A stretch of 64,000 nucleotides of DNA from Monosiga brevicollis MX1 (lineage: Eukaryota; Opisthokonta; Choanoflagellata; Craspedida; Salpingoecidae), in NCBI RefSeq assembly GCF_000002865.3, contig NW_001865045.1, forward strand, positions 747,594 to 811,593, given 5' to 3'. Of this stretch, positions 25,882 to 37,266 are shown piece by piece; positions within the stretch are counted from its first letter, which is position 1; each line of letters opens with the position of its first letter. The notes under the pieces were generated by a model. That model was not told the origin of the DNA. It did not search any database and saw only the letters and a list, made by a program, of their open reading frames with translations. Position numbers and translations under genes: made by a program.

Positions 25882-27468
25882 TTAAGCAGATGTGAAAAAG
25901 GAATCCAAAGGCAATTCGTCCTGGATGCGGAAGGCCTCGTTGAGGAGATCATCAGTGATGCCCCCGAAGTCGTCAGAGGATTGCCAGACAAAAGGTGCTT
26001 GTAAGCTAGTGCTGGTTTGGTCACTCGCCGTATCCATGCCCATTGACAGAAATAGATGGGCAGGCGGCTGGCCAGGCTCTGATTCCGAGGTGACATGAGT
26101 TTGGAGGCCCATTTCGTCCTGTGGGCCACCATCTAGGAAACAACGCCAATATTCGTTGTCTGGCTCGCTGTTCATCGCCGCAGGCGTAAGAAGGGAGCTC
26201 GTGGAAAGGGGGCTCAATGGAAGGGAGCTCAAGGAAAGATGACTTGAGTCAGGCGACTGAGCCACGGCGGTGGCAGACTTGGCGTATTCCGACAAGGCTT
26301 CTTGAGCTTGCTGCTGGAGGGCTTGGATACGTTTGCGCCGCGAGGCCGTGGTCGACTTGTTAGTCTGGGCGTTGCTTGTCATTGCCTTTGCGTTGCGCTT
26401 TGTGGCCTTGGACTTGGCTTTTGTGGAAGTATTGCGAGGTGGGTTGGGCACCTTGGTCCAAAGACCCGACGAACCCGTCCGCTCAAGGGAAAATTGCAGG
26501 CCGTTAGGCACCAAGCGCAGGCCGAGCTGCTCCCAGAGGGCGTTGATGAATTTGATGGTGTCGTTGAAGATCCCGATCTTGTCCTTATCAGCTGTGAAGC
26601 GATCGGAGATGTCGAGAACGCCTCGCAGATGGAGCTTGATGTCTTTGGCGTTGGAAAATTCTGTGGAGGCGATTGCGTGCCGTCAACAGTAGCGTGATGA
26701 GATGAAGCTGCGGTCCGACCTGGGCGCGCAACAAACAGGCAGATGGAGAAAAAAAAAAAAAAAAGGGAAAAGACAAGGCTCAGCCTCATACCACGAATGA
26801 TTTTCCACTCAGGAAGGCACAAAAAAGTCGTACGCAGCTCTTGGGACAGCTAGTGGCGAGAAGACGAGGCAAAGGCAAGGCAGGATGAATAAAATTGAAA
26901 GCAGACAAGACACATGCGCACGGCGTCAAATACTGCTGTTTCAAGACCAGGGAAAAGCACTCGCGTACTTGAACTGTTCCACAGCCACAGGGGGCTTTTG
27001 GCTTTGAGGCCTGGCATGGGCAGGGCTGTGCACCACTGGCCAGTCGGCCGAGGTAGAGCAAGAAGTTCTTCCAGCCCAGGCGTAGGTCTTTGTGGGTGCG
27101 GACACGGCCGTCGGTCTCGTTCTGCAGCAGCTCAATGGAGGATTCCTCGGGTGCTTGGTACTCGTGGTGCTCGGGATGGATGCTGTAGGAGACCTCGTTG
27201 ACTTCAGATCGAAAGTCACGTGGGGCGTTGGGACGCAGCTTCAGGCTTCGTGGGGCAGCCGTGCCCGGGTCTAGAGGACACGCACCGAGGAGAAACACGC
27301 GCGGCGAGCCTGGTCAAACGCGAGCGGAAGGGTTGGTGGTGTGCAAAGATCGCGCCAGGTTGAAGCAGTGAGAGGGAAGACACCCGACTCACTGTAGGCA
27401 ATGGAATAGAGACCCAAGGTGAGGAGGTCGGTACGTTCTTGCTCACTCAGGGAGTGGAGGGAGACCAT
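25882..27468 (-). CDS. regulator-like protein with basic linker and acidic C-terminal tail, family unknown
   Basis: Not assigned to a family. Start at 27468 (MVSLHSLSEQERTDLL). The first intron (donor GTGAGT at 27392-27387) joins in phase to NPGTAAPRSLKLRPNAP. Later exons are about 26960-27270, 26770-26830 and 25882-26680. The segment IKLHLRGVLDISDRFTADKD is followed by IKFINALWEQLGLRLVPNG, a basic Lys/Ser/Thr-rich stretch, an Ala/Gln helix, and an acidic tail with DDLLNEAF and LPLDSFF, which resembles an activation domain (inference). The order of parts mirrors the divergent plus-strand gene starting near 28.26 kb. Confidence 0.55.
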
Positions 27469-28255
27469 GACTGCGATAAGCAATCTCGGAAGCTGAAGAC
27501 GCGGTTGAAAATGGGATCAAGGGCAGTCGTCTGGTCAGAGCTAGTTGAGATCATCCGAGTTTGATGAAGAAAATGCCACCCAGTCTCCCGCATCTCGCCG
27601 TCTATCCACTGGGAGCGCCAGAACTTTGAGTCCGATCAAACTGTCATGCCATTCACACTAGGCGCAAATGATTTTCTTGCTCATCCACGTCCACGTCCAT
27701 GTCCTTGTACACACATACAAATCAAAATGTCTCCCCTCCCCCGAATGTAGGCTTGCTTAACATGCCTAAAAAATCGGGCACAGGTATCCCCGTGCGCTCA
27801 CGAGAAAAGCGCGGTTTGGGGTGCGAGACAATTCATTCACCCTATTCTTAGGAGATTTGACAAAACAAAAGTGAAACCGGCGTTGCAGTTTTGATGTGTA
27901 ACAGATGTTATATTTTTCCAGGTCCTTTCCGATCTCTCGATCGCAAGTGTCGCATGTCAGGCTCCAAACCACAGCACACAAATAGGAAAAAATAGACAAC
28001 ATGGCCCCTGACCTGACGTTTGTGTTACACCACCCAGACGCACAGCCATGGAGCCCTGCCCACGCTGGGAAGGGATCGCAGACAGCCCAGGAAACCGTTT
28101 GCAACCTGGCCTTTCCTCACTTCGCAGACGCCCGAGGGCCGACTCCTCACTCATTTTTTTTTTTCCAAGACTTGGTCAAACCTCCTCTGAATCTTCCCTC
28201 CGCCGTTCACCACCAAACCTGCTGTCACAAGACGCGACCGTGACCGACAATTATG
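27469..28255. other. divergent intergenic region
   Basis: Separates the two regulator-like genes, so it probably holds both promoters. No core promoter motif stands out. An open frame from 28001 is short and unsupported. Confidence 0.55.
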
Positions 28256-29822
28256 GCTGGAACATGCATTCTTGAATGGCACATGCCCGACATAATTTTT
28301 TTTTGCCAATGGCTGTTTTGTATTCTTGGCCCAAGTACGCGTCATCATCATTCCTCCGCTCCCCCGCTCCTCTGCGCTTTCACTCGTTTGTGGCCACTGA
28401 CAAGTTGTGTGCACGGTTTGTGCGTTGCAGGTCAAGGCAGTGCGGACCACCGCCGCCTGTACTTGAATGGCAAGGTGATGGAGTTCCAACATCGGCTGCC
28501 TCACGAGATCAAGCTCGTTTCGAGCCCCACGGCCGAACCAATCGTCCTGGACTTGAAGGGCAAGATTGATGGCCGAAGCCGCGTGAATTGGGAAGTGAGG
28601 AACAAGTGCCAGAGCTTTTTCAGTAGCATCGTTGACTTGGCCAAATGGGGTTGTGATGATCCAGCCCAGTTGACTAGCACAACCAAGGTCCGACGGCATG
28701 GGCAAGGCCTGGCCACAAGTTGAATATGCGCGTGCGGCCAGCCAAACTCACCTGTTCTCAATGCTATTGCCCAACATAGAAATGCCGCCAAATTTTAGAG
28801 ACTTATCTTCGTCTTCCCCTCTGGTCTTTCCTTGAAGGTGAGGCAGTCGTCACCTCGGCTCTCCCCCCTTCCATTCGCTTGCATGTCATTCTTTGGGCAT
28901 GCTCGACCAGATGACGTTTTCTCACAGTCCACCAATTCCTTACACAGAAACTGGAGAGAACCACAACGCCATTCGACTTCGCTTGAAACTTATTCTTGGC
29001 GCAAATAACCAGTACCACTGTCAGCGAAAGGAAGCTTCGGCTGTTCAGGACTTTTGCAAGCGTGTCAAGCGCTGCTCAGCAATTTTGGAGTGCCAAAACA
29101 TTCGACTCTCAGCCCAAAATGACCTCTTTACGGTCGAAGTCTATCAAAAGGCAGCCTGTCTGCCCGAGGGGTTTGACTTGTGCTCTGCCCAACCACGGCG
29201 TAGCCGCTCTGCCCGTGGTGGGCGGGCACGTCTCGTGCAGAGGAAAAGCACCCTATCACCAGCGCCAGGCAAGCACATGAAGCGCTTCACGACCCTTGCT
29301 ACAAAAGGTTCACAAGTGGTGAAAGAAGAGACTATCGAGGCCATCAAACAGGAGCTTAAGAAGGTACCTCGTCCAACAAGCACGACAGATGCGCCGCAGC
29401 CGTACACCTGGGAGCAATGCATAGCAGACGATTCCTTAAATGACATTGGCATGGATCAGGAGCTTGATTCGTTTTTGCAGCACCTGTCATCCCAGCCTCC
29501 CTCGCCTGTCCAAGATCTCCAGGATATCGATATGCTCATCGATATGCTCCCAGCCGATGCTGTCCCAGTCCATGCCCCGGCCACTGCTACCCCAGCCCAT
29601 GCCCCGGCTCATGTTTCTTCAACTGCAGACAACAACTATCTTCTTTTTGACTCTTCACAGACTCAAATGGAACTTGAGTGGCCTGATAAGCAAGTGCTCG
29701 CAAGCTCTTACGCGGCCGATTGGTCACACGATGTAGACCCATCTATCATCTCGAGGCCAATGCAGATGCCTGCATCCAGCTGCCCTTGTCCAGTGGATAT
29801 TTGCATGCCCAGCCCCTTCTGA
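28256..29822 (+). CDS. regulator-like protein, possible paralogue of the minus-strand neighbour
   Basis: Family unknown. The last exon (about 28900-29822) is well supported by length. It contains NAIRLRLKLILGANNQYH, VQDFCKRVKRCSAILE, a basic Arg-rich patch (RRSRSARGGRARL), a Lys/Thr region, and an acidic tail with DDSLNDIGMDQELDSFL and repeated His/Ala/Pro. An upstream exon near 28433-28593 (acceptor TTGCAG, donor GTGAGG) encodes RRLYLNGKVMEFQHRL. A short exon near 28780-28855 (MPPNFRDL) is weaker. The start at 28256 (MAGTCILEWH) is only the best available guess. Confidence 0.5.
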
Positions 29823-30487
29823 GACAAGCGTGTCTTTGCTTACGACTTTGCAGATCGCTTTATTTGACTGGGCTTTGAGCCAGTCTGTTCTCGCACAGCT
29901 GTCAGCTGCCTCAGACCTTTCACTTCTTTTTGATTGTCCATTCGCTTTACTTCTTCTTCTTCTTCTTCTTTTATTTTTACCTGTATTTTTGGATTTTGCT
30001 CCACTTCCCCTATAACGCATAGGCGCAGCACAAGCCCGCATGCACCAATGTAGTATTGGCCTGAGTGCACGTTCCTCGTCGAGTTTTGAGATGTTACGGT
30101 GCTCTAAGACAGTATTAATTGTCAAACTTGAACACGCGAGTGAATTCGTTCAAATGTCCTCCATCCTCGCTTCATCGTCCTCGTGTTTGTAGTGTCTGAG
30201 CCTCTGCATGGCACTGAGCATCATACTGCGCGCCAAATAATAGTTTAGTACGCTAGCAATCAGTGTTCATTGCGTTTTCGAATTGATGGGGACAACGGCC
30301 GTGACATGATCTTTTCAAAGAAAGGACCTTGAAAAACGTTCTCAAGAACCATGCCCAAGTGCCTCTGTCTGTGAAGCGCACAACACGCAACCAAGGGGGG
30401 GGGTCACGCAGACAAGTAGTGCCAAACGGCAGCTGCATGGGTAACAAGACAAAAGGCCGGTTCCTTAGACGAGATTGCGCAAAACAA
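29823..30487. other. convergent intergenic stretch with a (TCT)n tract
   Basis: TCT repeats lie at about 29950-29973. No gene is supported between the regulator-like gene and the ankyrin-repeat gene. Confidence 0.55.
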
Positions 30488-32830
30488 TCAGGGTCGCTGG
30501 GCCACGTTTGAGCCAGGATTTTCGACAACCATGCGACGTCGGCGCAGGTGCCGCAGTTCTTGTTCATAGAGTAAATACGACTTGACGTTGGGTGGCATGG
30601 CCAACGCACGGACGCTATTAACACATTACCCAGAATAAAGACTCGTCATCCCTCATGACGGCACTCCAACAGTCACCACAACACGGAATCTCGTACAGCA
30701 AGTGTGTACACACACGCACGCACACACCTGGCTGCAGAAAGTTGCTTTCGAGCTTGACGGCGACACAAGTCTTGCAGTGAAGGCACCCGGCATACTGAAC
30801 AGCATGAAATGTGAGATTGGCACAGGTAAAAAACAACATAAGGAACCGATGAGAAACAAATTCCAGGGGCAGCCTGCCCAATGAGCGTCGGTGAGTAGAA
30901 CCAACAGCCAAACCTACCCCATTCTCGTAAAATGGCAACGCAAGCAGCCTTGTCTTCGTCAGCAGCGTTTTGCTGATGACAAACGCACGTCAGATCGGTA
31001 CAATGGTACTGTTTCAAGGTGTTAAGCAACGTGCCCATCAAGAATGGTCATGAAATTGGCCCACGCCAATTACAGAACAAACAATCGAGTGAGCCGCTTT
31101 TCGCAGAAAAAGGATAAAATCCAAAACAATACAATACGTTCCTATTGCTTGCTCCTTGCTGCCAACGGCTCTACACGCATCATGGGCACGTGGTACTTAC
31201 GCGCTCAGCAGCGTGATCAAGGGCAGTCTTGTTGAAATTAAGATGCTTGAGTGACCACTCAGATTGGATGGTGCGGGCTGAGGCATCACAGCCGAGGGCC
31301 AAAAGAACACGCACAACGTCCGATTTGCCCATGTAGGCGGCGTAATGCAGGGGGGTGCAACCTTCAGTTGTCACAGAGTTGATGTTAGCACCCCATGAGA
31401 TCAGCAAGCGCACACAATCTGTCTTGCCATTAAACGCTGCAATGTGCAAAGGCGTTGCTCCATAGGAAACACCCCGAAAAGCATCGGCACCATGGAAACG
31501 CAGCTCAACCAGCACCAACGGATTTCCTCCCTACACCCCGGCGGCGGGCAAGGCAATGATCATAAGAGGAACACCCGTACGGGCCTAGTGGATGTGCAAG
31601 CCCCACATAGCCAAAGGTCATTGTCTCCGAGCCGACATACGCGTGCGGCCTCGAAGATAGGGGTTGCACCGTCCAGGGCAGCAACATTGACGTCTGCGCC
31701 GGCGTTGATGAGTTCGCGCACAATGTCCAATCGGCCACCCTTGGCGGCCAAGAATAGTGGCGTGCACCCGCCCGAGCTATAACGCGGTGTCAGAGGAGGC
31801 CAGGGCGGACGAAGAGTGGGTAAAACCGCGGTTCACAAACAATACTCATCAAAGTGGCATGGCATATCTGACAAGCCAAGGGGCAAAAAAAAAAAAGGAG
31901 GAGGGGTTGAGTCTGTAGGGGAGTTCGAACCTGCGGGCGTGTGGGTCAGCACCATGGGCAAGAAGGCACCGAAAGCATTCCTCAGCTCCCTAGTTCAACG
32001 GCAACGTCATGCCAAAGCACATCCACCCACGTTCGCGCAAATGACGACAACTTGTTGAGAAAAGGACCATGCCTCGATGGTCAAAGCCCAAACAACGCCC
32101 CAAAGGCTTGAACAGAGAAATAACCTGACCTCTTCAGCTGCGTAACACAGAGGGGTATATCCAGCTCGACTGCGGGCGTTGATGTCCACTGTAGGGCAGG
32201 CGAGCAACAATCTCAAGCACTTGATCGGGAAAAAAAAAAAAAAAGTCAGAAGCCCGAACCAGTTAGCAGCAGATTGTCGCGTCAGGCCAAACTCTTGAGC
32301 GAAAATCTGGGTGAGAATGCGGTGGAACGTCCGTCGCGAAGACACACCGTAGCATCTCGTAAGCAGGCAGCAATGTGGCTAAAGGGTGCAAACGGAACGG
32401 GATGCCAGTGATTCGCAAGCCAGAGCAAGGATAGGATCGGCAAAAGAGGATGCTACAGGTCTTGACGCGGTGGTGTGTTACAAGGACCAGCCATACATTG
32501 GAAAAAAGCCGTCTGCATTGGCTTGATTCAGATCAGCTTGGTAGTCGAGGCAGAGGCGCACGCCCTGAGCAAGCCATGGGTTATGGAAACGCACATGAGA
32601 CGCATTCGGCCAGTTTAATGTCATAAATGTCGAGGCGGGGAAGCTGTGGCGAGGCTAGGATGGCAAGGGCTCACTGCCGAGTTGGAGGTGCTTGCAAATA
32701 TGTAGAGCAACGAGCAGCGGTCAGCGTCGCATGTGTTGACGCTGTGACCTGCTTCCAAAAACCGTCGTACAAGAGGCACATTGCCAGCCTCAGCCGCGTC
32801 AATGAGTTGGCTTTCCAATGTGGCCGCCAT
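30488..32830 (-). CDS. ankyrin-repeat protein
   Basis: A probable protein-interaction scaffold. Start at 32830 (MAATLESQLIDAAEAGN). Ankyrin repeats occur in successive exons: VPLVRRFLEAGHSVN (about 32740-32790), INARSRAGYTPLCYAAE (about 32130-32190), AAKGGRLDIVRELINAGADV (about 31680-31750), and YGATPLHIAAFNGKTDCVRL plus CTPLHYAAYMGKSDVV (about 31290-31470). A LDHAAE half repeat is near 31200. Downstream exons carry Cys pairs (CTDLTCVC; CLHCKTC). The final exon encodes YLLYEQELRHLRRRR and stops at 30488-30490. Exon ends are approximate. Transmembrane or enzyme domains are not seen. Confidence 0.8.
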
Positions 32831-33574
32831 GGCTTCTTTGAGCCTGACGGGTGGGAGCCACCAAAGCACCGGCGGACAAAGGTGTGGCCAGACGCTGAGC
32901 AAGAAGGCAAACCCTCAATACGGCTAGTGCCTGAGGAAGTGTACAACAAATTGCCCCAGGGAAGCAGGGCACAACGGCTTTCGAGGCAAGGGCGGATGGC
33001 TAGGCCAACAACGAGTTTGCCTGATGTTCCGCGCGAGACAGTAGATGGGTGGTGAGCGTACGACATGGGCGCAAGAGTAGCTAGGAACCCAGTCGGCGCC
33101 ACACACCATGTCCAGAGGCGAGCGAGCCAGTCAGAGCAATGCAGGTCAATCCCCCTCAAAAGTGTGCACGCCAAGATAAAAAAAAAAGGCCTCTGAACCC
33201 AAGACGAGCCGCGTGAGGTCACGGCCCGCAAGAGGCTGCCGTTTCTCTCCCTCTCCCCTCCCCTTATAAACGTAAACTGAAGGAATGTTGGCCCAACAAC
33301 CAAATATCACACACACACACACACACACACATATAAGAGAACAAAAGTATGATGATGCAAACCCTTCTTTCTTTTATGTGTGTGTGTGTGGCATGAGATG
33401 GTCGATCCGCTTTTTTTTGCCCATGCGTTTCTTGTATGCCGCTGCACCTAGCTTTGTTGGTCTCAACTTGTGTCTGCATGCTCTTCATCTCTCTCTGATG
33501 GTACGTTGAGTTTCAACGGATTTTGGTGAACGTCTGGATTCCATTTGGGTCCAAAGCCTGCAAACAATTTGGGC
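32831..33574. other. intergenic stretch with a (CA)n tract
   Basis: A CA microsatellite lies at 33308-33332 and a short GT run near 33380. No gene was recognised between the ankyrin gene start and the KIFBP stop. Confidence 0.55.
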
Positions 33575-36500
33575 TTATAGGTGGCCCTGGCGAAAACGCT
33601 GCATTTTGCTGGGCAGGAGCTCGACCATGTCCTTGGCAATTTGAAGTTCCGTCTGGGACACGGGCCGGGCTGGCGTGAGCGGCGGACATCTTCGCTTTAA
33701 CAACTTTAAACTCCAGAGCATGAGCATGCCTGGCTCCTTAGCGCACCTCAAAATTTGGGACTGGATGCTTGTTGCAATAGTCGACGATGTAAGTGTAACG
33801 CATCAGACTATCCTCGTGAAATTGGATGAGCTCATTCACGTCTGCCGTCAGCACATGGCTGCTCCTACCCATCCCAATTCGTGCCGGTGGGTACGTGCGG
33901 GGGAAACATGCAGCATAGGGCAAGTCTGGTCGCTTAGCTACGCAAGGGCCGAGCAGCGAGTTTGGCGGCAATTGACATACAACCGAGCTGCCCAGAATTG
34001 GGCCATCAGTACAGAACGTTGCTCCATCTCCTCCAAGGGGGACGGTAAAGCCCGGTTGTGATCGGCAGACACGAAGATCAAAGGCGGGAAAACACATAAA
34101 GACCAAGAACAAACGAAGGAACAAAACAAAATCTTGATTCTCCGTGCCACAAGGGAGGAATAGGAAAGCGAGTAACCGTCGCCTCGAACCAATGAATGTG
34201 ATGAAGTTCTTGCGACCCAGAGCAATCCTAAAAGTTCATGCAGCAGGGGTCCTTCAGAAAATGAAACGAGGCCGGCGTAGCCATGGGCACTACACTGACA
34301 AGCGGTTGACTTTGGCGATTGCCTTGGGGTCGGGGTCTCCTGAATCCTTGAGTCGTTGGTACTTGATGTTGTACATCTCCATGTAGATCTCGCCTATGAG
34401 GATCACATTCATCAATCCACTGGCTATCTTTGGGCCCAGAACCTTCGGCCCTCACCTACCGAGCTCGAATCGAAGCTGCTTGCACACGGCCAAAAAGTAC
34501 TGGCTGTTTAGCTGCCCCGCGATGGCCTCGAGGAGATCGGCACGGCGCTTGTGCATTTTGCTGGCAATGTCTGGGTCTGGTGTGTAGTCTGCAAGATGTC
34601 GGAAAAAAGCGCTATTGTCTTGCACTACCCGATTGAAAGTCCCCAACAACAAGAAAGGGCCCTCCGTAACGATGAGAATATCATTCAGATGCATCAAGGG
34701 GAGAGGCGAGAATGCACGACCCGCCAAAAGACACGCACAGCAAGCCACGTGATCCGTGGCATGGTCTTGAAGCGTGTAGAATTTGAGTGCTTCATTCAAA
34801 TGTCGCGTGCCTGTCGCCAATGGGGCGGCCAAGAAAGGAAGGGCCAATGAGACGTCCACTCAAAGTTAGCTTGAACGTCGCTTGAGGCCCGCACGCACCA
34901 TGGATGTAGCAATGCTTGGCTGTCTCATAGTCTGTGGGTGGTCGGACAGGTGTCTGTGGAGGCACAATTCGGAGCATCAGCTTGTGCGAGCTGCCAATGG
35001 CTCACGCAGACAACTCCAGCCTGCTCGATCTGGAGGCGCCTACATACATCATCTTCATAGGGCAGGACGTCCAGGTCGAAGCGCACAAAGTCTTGCGAAG
35101 CCACCCTAGAGACAACCACAACGTCTGCATCGGTCGGCACCACGGCACACGCGACACATGTATTTGCACCTTTGCCGTGACGCACTCTTTGATCGAAGCC
35201 TCCTCAGTGGCCTGTCGTTTCCCCTCATCCAAGAGGTTGAGGAAATACTTGACCCAGCACATGCTAATGCTCGCGTGCTGTCGCTGTCGCTCCTCCTCTT
35301 CCCCAGATGCCATGTCCATAGGAGCCAGCGGACCGCTTCGCTCAACATCAGCCACGCGCATGAAGCTTGCACATGCTGAAAAAAAAAGAAGAAGAAAAAA
35401 AAAAAAAAAAAGCAGGTTTTCAAAACGCACCCAATGGGACGTGAGCACACAAAGTTGCCCAATCAAGAGCAAGCAGAGCCGAGGCAAGACCAACCCAGGC
35501 AATGACGAGCAGCCTGCCACATGGCTTCGGTCATGAAGTATTGTGACAGCGCAGCGGCGTGCACAGCCCATTCCTACGTTCGGGCCAGGTCATCCGCATC
35601 AAAAGTCTGCACGTGCACATTGTTCGGAACACATTCGATGGAGGAGTATTACTACCAACCAGGGGCTGGTAAGCGTCGAATTCGAGCTGCCGTTGCAGCG
35701 TGCGTTGAATGTATTCGGCCATCTGTATCGGTGCATCATGGCCATGATAGTGAGCCCAGAGCAAAAGTACCATGTCCGCTTTTAATAATTCAGGGCTGCC
35801 GAGATAGGGCGCAGCACCTCCTCACCTTGGGACGCTGGCCAAGGTTGCCGTAGGCCTGAGCCAGATAGAAAGATGTGAGGGTGTGGGCAGTTTCTAGACC
35901 CTTGCGTCGCTCTTCTCCTGAGCATCGGTCCACAAATCTAGGGCAAGGGATGATCAAAGAGTGCTTCTATCAAGGAGAATTGATGCAAGAAGGGACAGCT
36001 CGCTACCGCGCAGCGGGCGAGCAAATGCACGCACTCGGTGTGGAGCCAGGCGGTGGCTGGATCATGATCAGCGACAAAGGTCCGGTAGAGTCGGTCTGCT
36101 TGCTGCAGGTGGTTCATGGCCTGTTCAACCTCGCCCAAACCCGCCCAGACGATGCCTGTGTGCAAGGGCACCGAGACAAGCAAAGCGCGCATCAAATTCC
36201 AGTTGGTTCATGGTTGCGTGTGAGTTGTGCGGTGTCTCAGGCGCAGACATACCGAGATGATTGTGAATGGCGATGGCAAGAGCCACGCGTCTCGGCTGCA
36301 GGTTGGCGTCCACATCATCAGCAATGATTTCTCGAGCCTGTTGGCATGCAGCGGTATGTTCAGGGCCAACTCATCCGTGAGCATCACGTAAGCCTCTGGC
36401 ACGCAAGTGGCACACAAGATCACGAGGAGCCGCAGGCAAGCAAACTTACGCGGTCCAGTAGCTTCTGGCCTTCGCTGGTTTCTTCACTTTCACTGTGGTT

Positions 36501-36948
36501 AACACCTGTACCGAATTCAAAACCGGTGGCAGTGCGCATGGCCCACTCAAGTTACGCACAAAACTGCAAGCAGAGGGGCGGGACGCAAAAGGCAAAAACG
36601 AACCGAGTTGAAAGAGGATGCGGGCCAAGGACTCGCTCTTGATCTGTTCTGCATCGACATCAGCATCTCCAGTGTCGGAGGGCTGCATGGCAAGCTGAGC
36701 CTGCAAAAGAACCAACAACTTTCGTGCCTCATATTTGTGTTGGAATGGCGCCTCCTCCGGCTCTGGCTAAGAAGGGGTTCAGCGTCAGGTGAAGAATGCC
36801 CAACTCGGTGAGTGAACTTGAACAACAGCCCCCCCCTGGTAACAACGAACTTGTGACTCACCTTGTCCTGTAGCTCCAACGCGTCCTGCAACGTCTTGGT
36901 CGCCTCCTCGGCCAGCCAACGCATCAAGCCACCCCCCTGACTCGTCAT
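33575..36948 (-). CDS. KIFBP: KIF-binding protein (KIFBP / KBP)
   Basis: In animals this TPR-like protein binds kinesin-1/-2/-3 family motor domains and blocks microtubule attachment. Start at 36948 (MTSQGGGLMRWLAEEA), with about 12 exons. Matches to the family: LHTGIVWAGLGEVEQAMNH (about 36110), FYLAQAYGNLGQRP (about 35840), QRTLQRQLEFDAYQP (about 35690), CWVKYFLNLLDEGKRQ (about 35240), KMHKRRADLLEAIAGQLN (about 34510-34560), YTYIVDYCNKHP (about 33780), and a last exon with LQIAKDMVELLPSKMQRFRQ ending in TAA at 33575-33577. The same order occurs in human KIFBP. Exon boundaries were not all checked. Confidence 0.9.
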
Positions 36949-37266
36949 CCTGTTTCGTTCGAAAAAAGAAAAGAGAGAGAGAGAAAAAAAAACTGCCTAA
37001 GCGGAAATGTGTGTTATGTTACACTTACCATTCGATTTGTTGATGTTTTAACACACACACACACACTGAGAAAAACATTTTGATCGGCTCGTGTTGTGAG
37101 TGTCGGTGCGATCGTGTGAGTGAGGGAGCGGAGTTGCCGTATCATGTGCTCTTGATCTGGGGCTTGTGAGGCTTGTGAGGCTTGAGGCTGATGGAGACGG
37201 ATGCCAGTGGCTAATAGTGTTGTCTCTGCTTGCTGTTAGTGACTGAACTCTGACAGAACTGGCAGG
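36949..37266. promoter_or_regulatory. divergent promoter interval between KIFBP and SIAE
   Basis: About 320 bp separate two start codons on opposite strands. The interval holds GA and CA runs (about 36975-36990 and 37052-37066) and no gene. A shared bidirectional promoter is inferred from position only. Confidence 0.45.
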
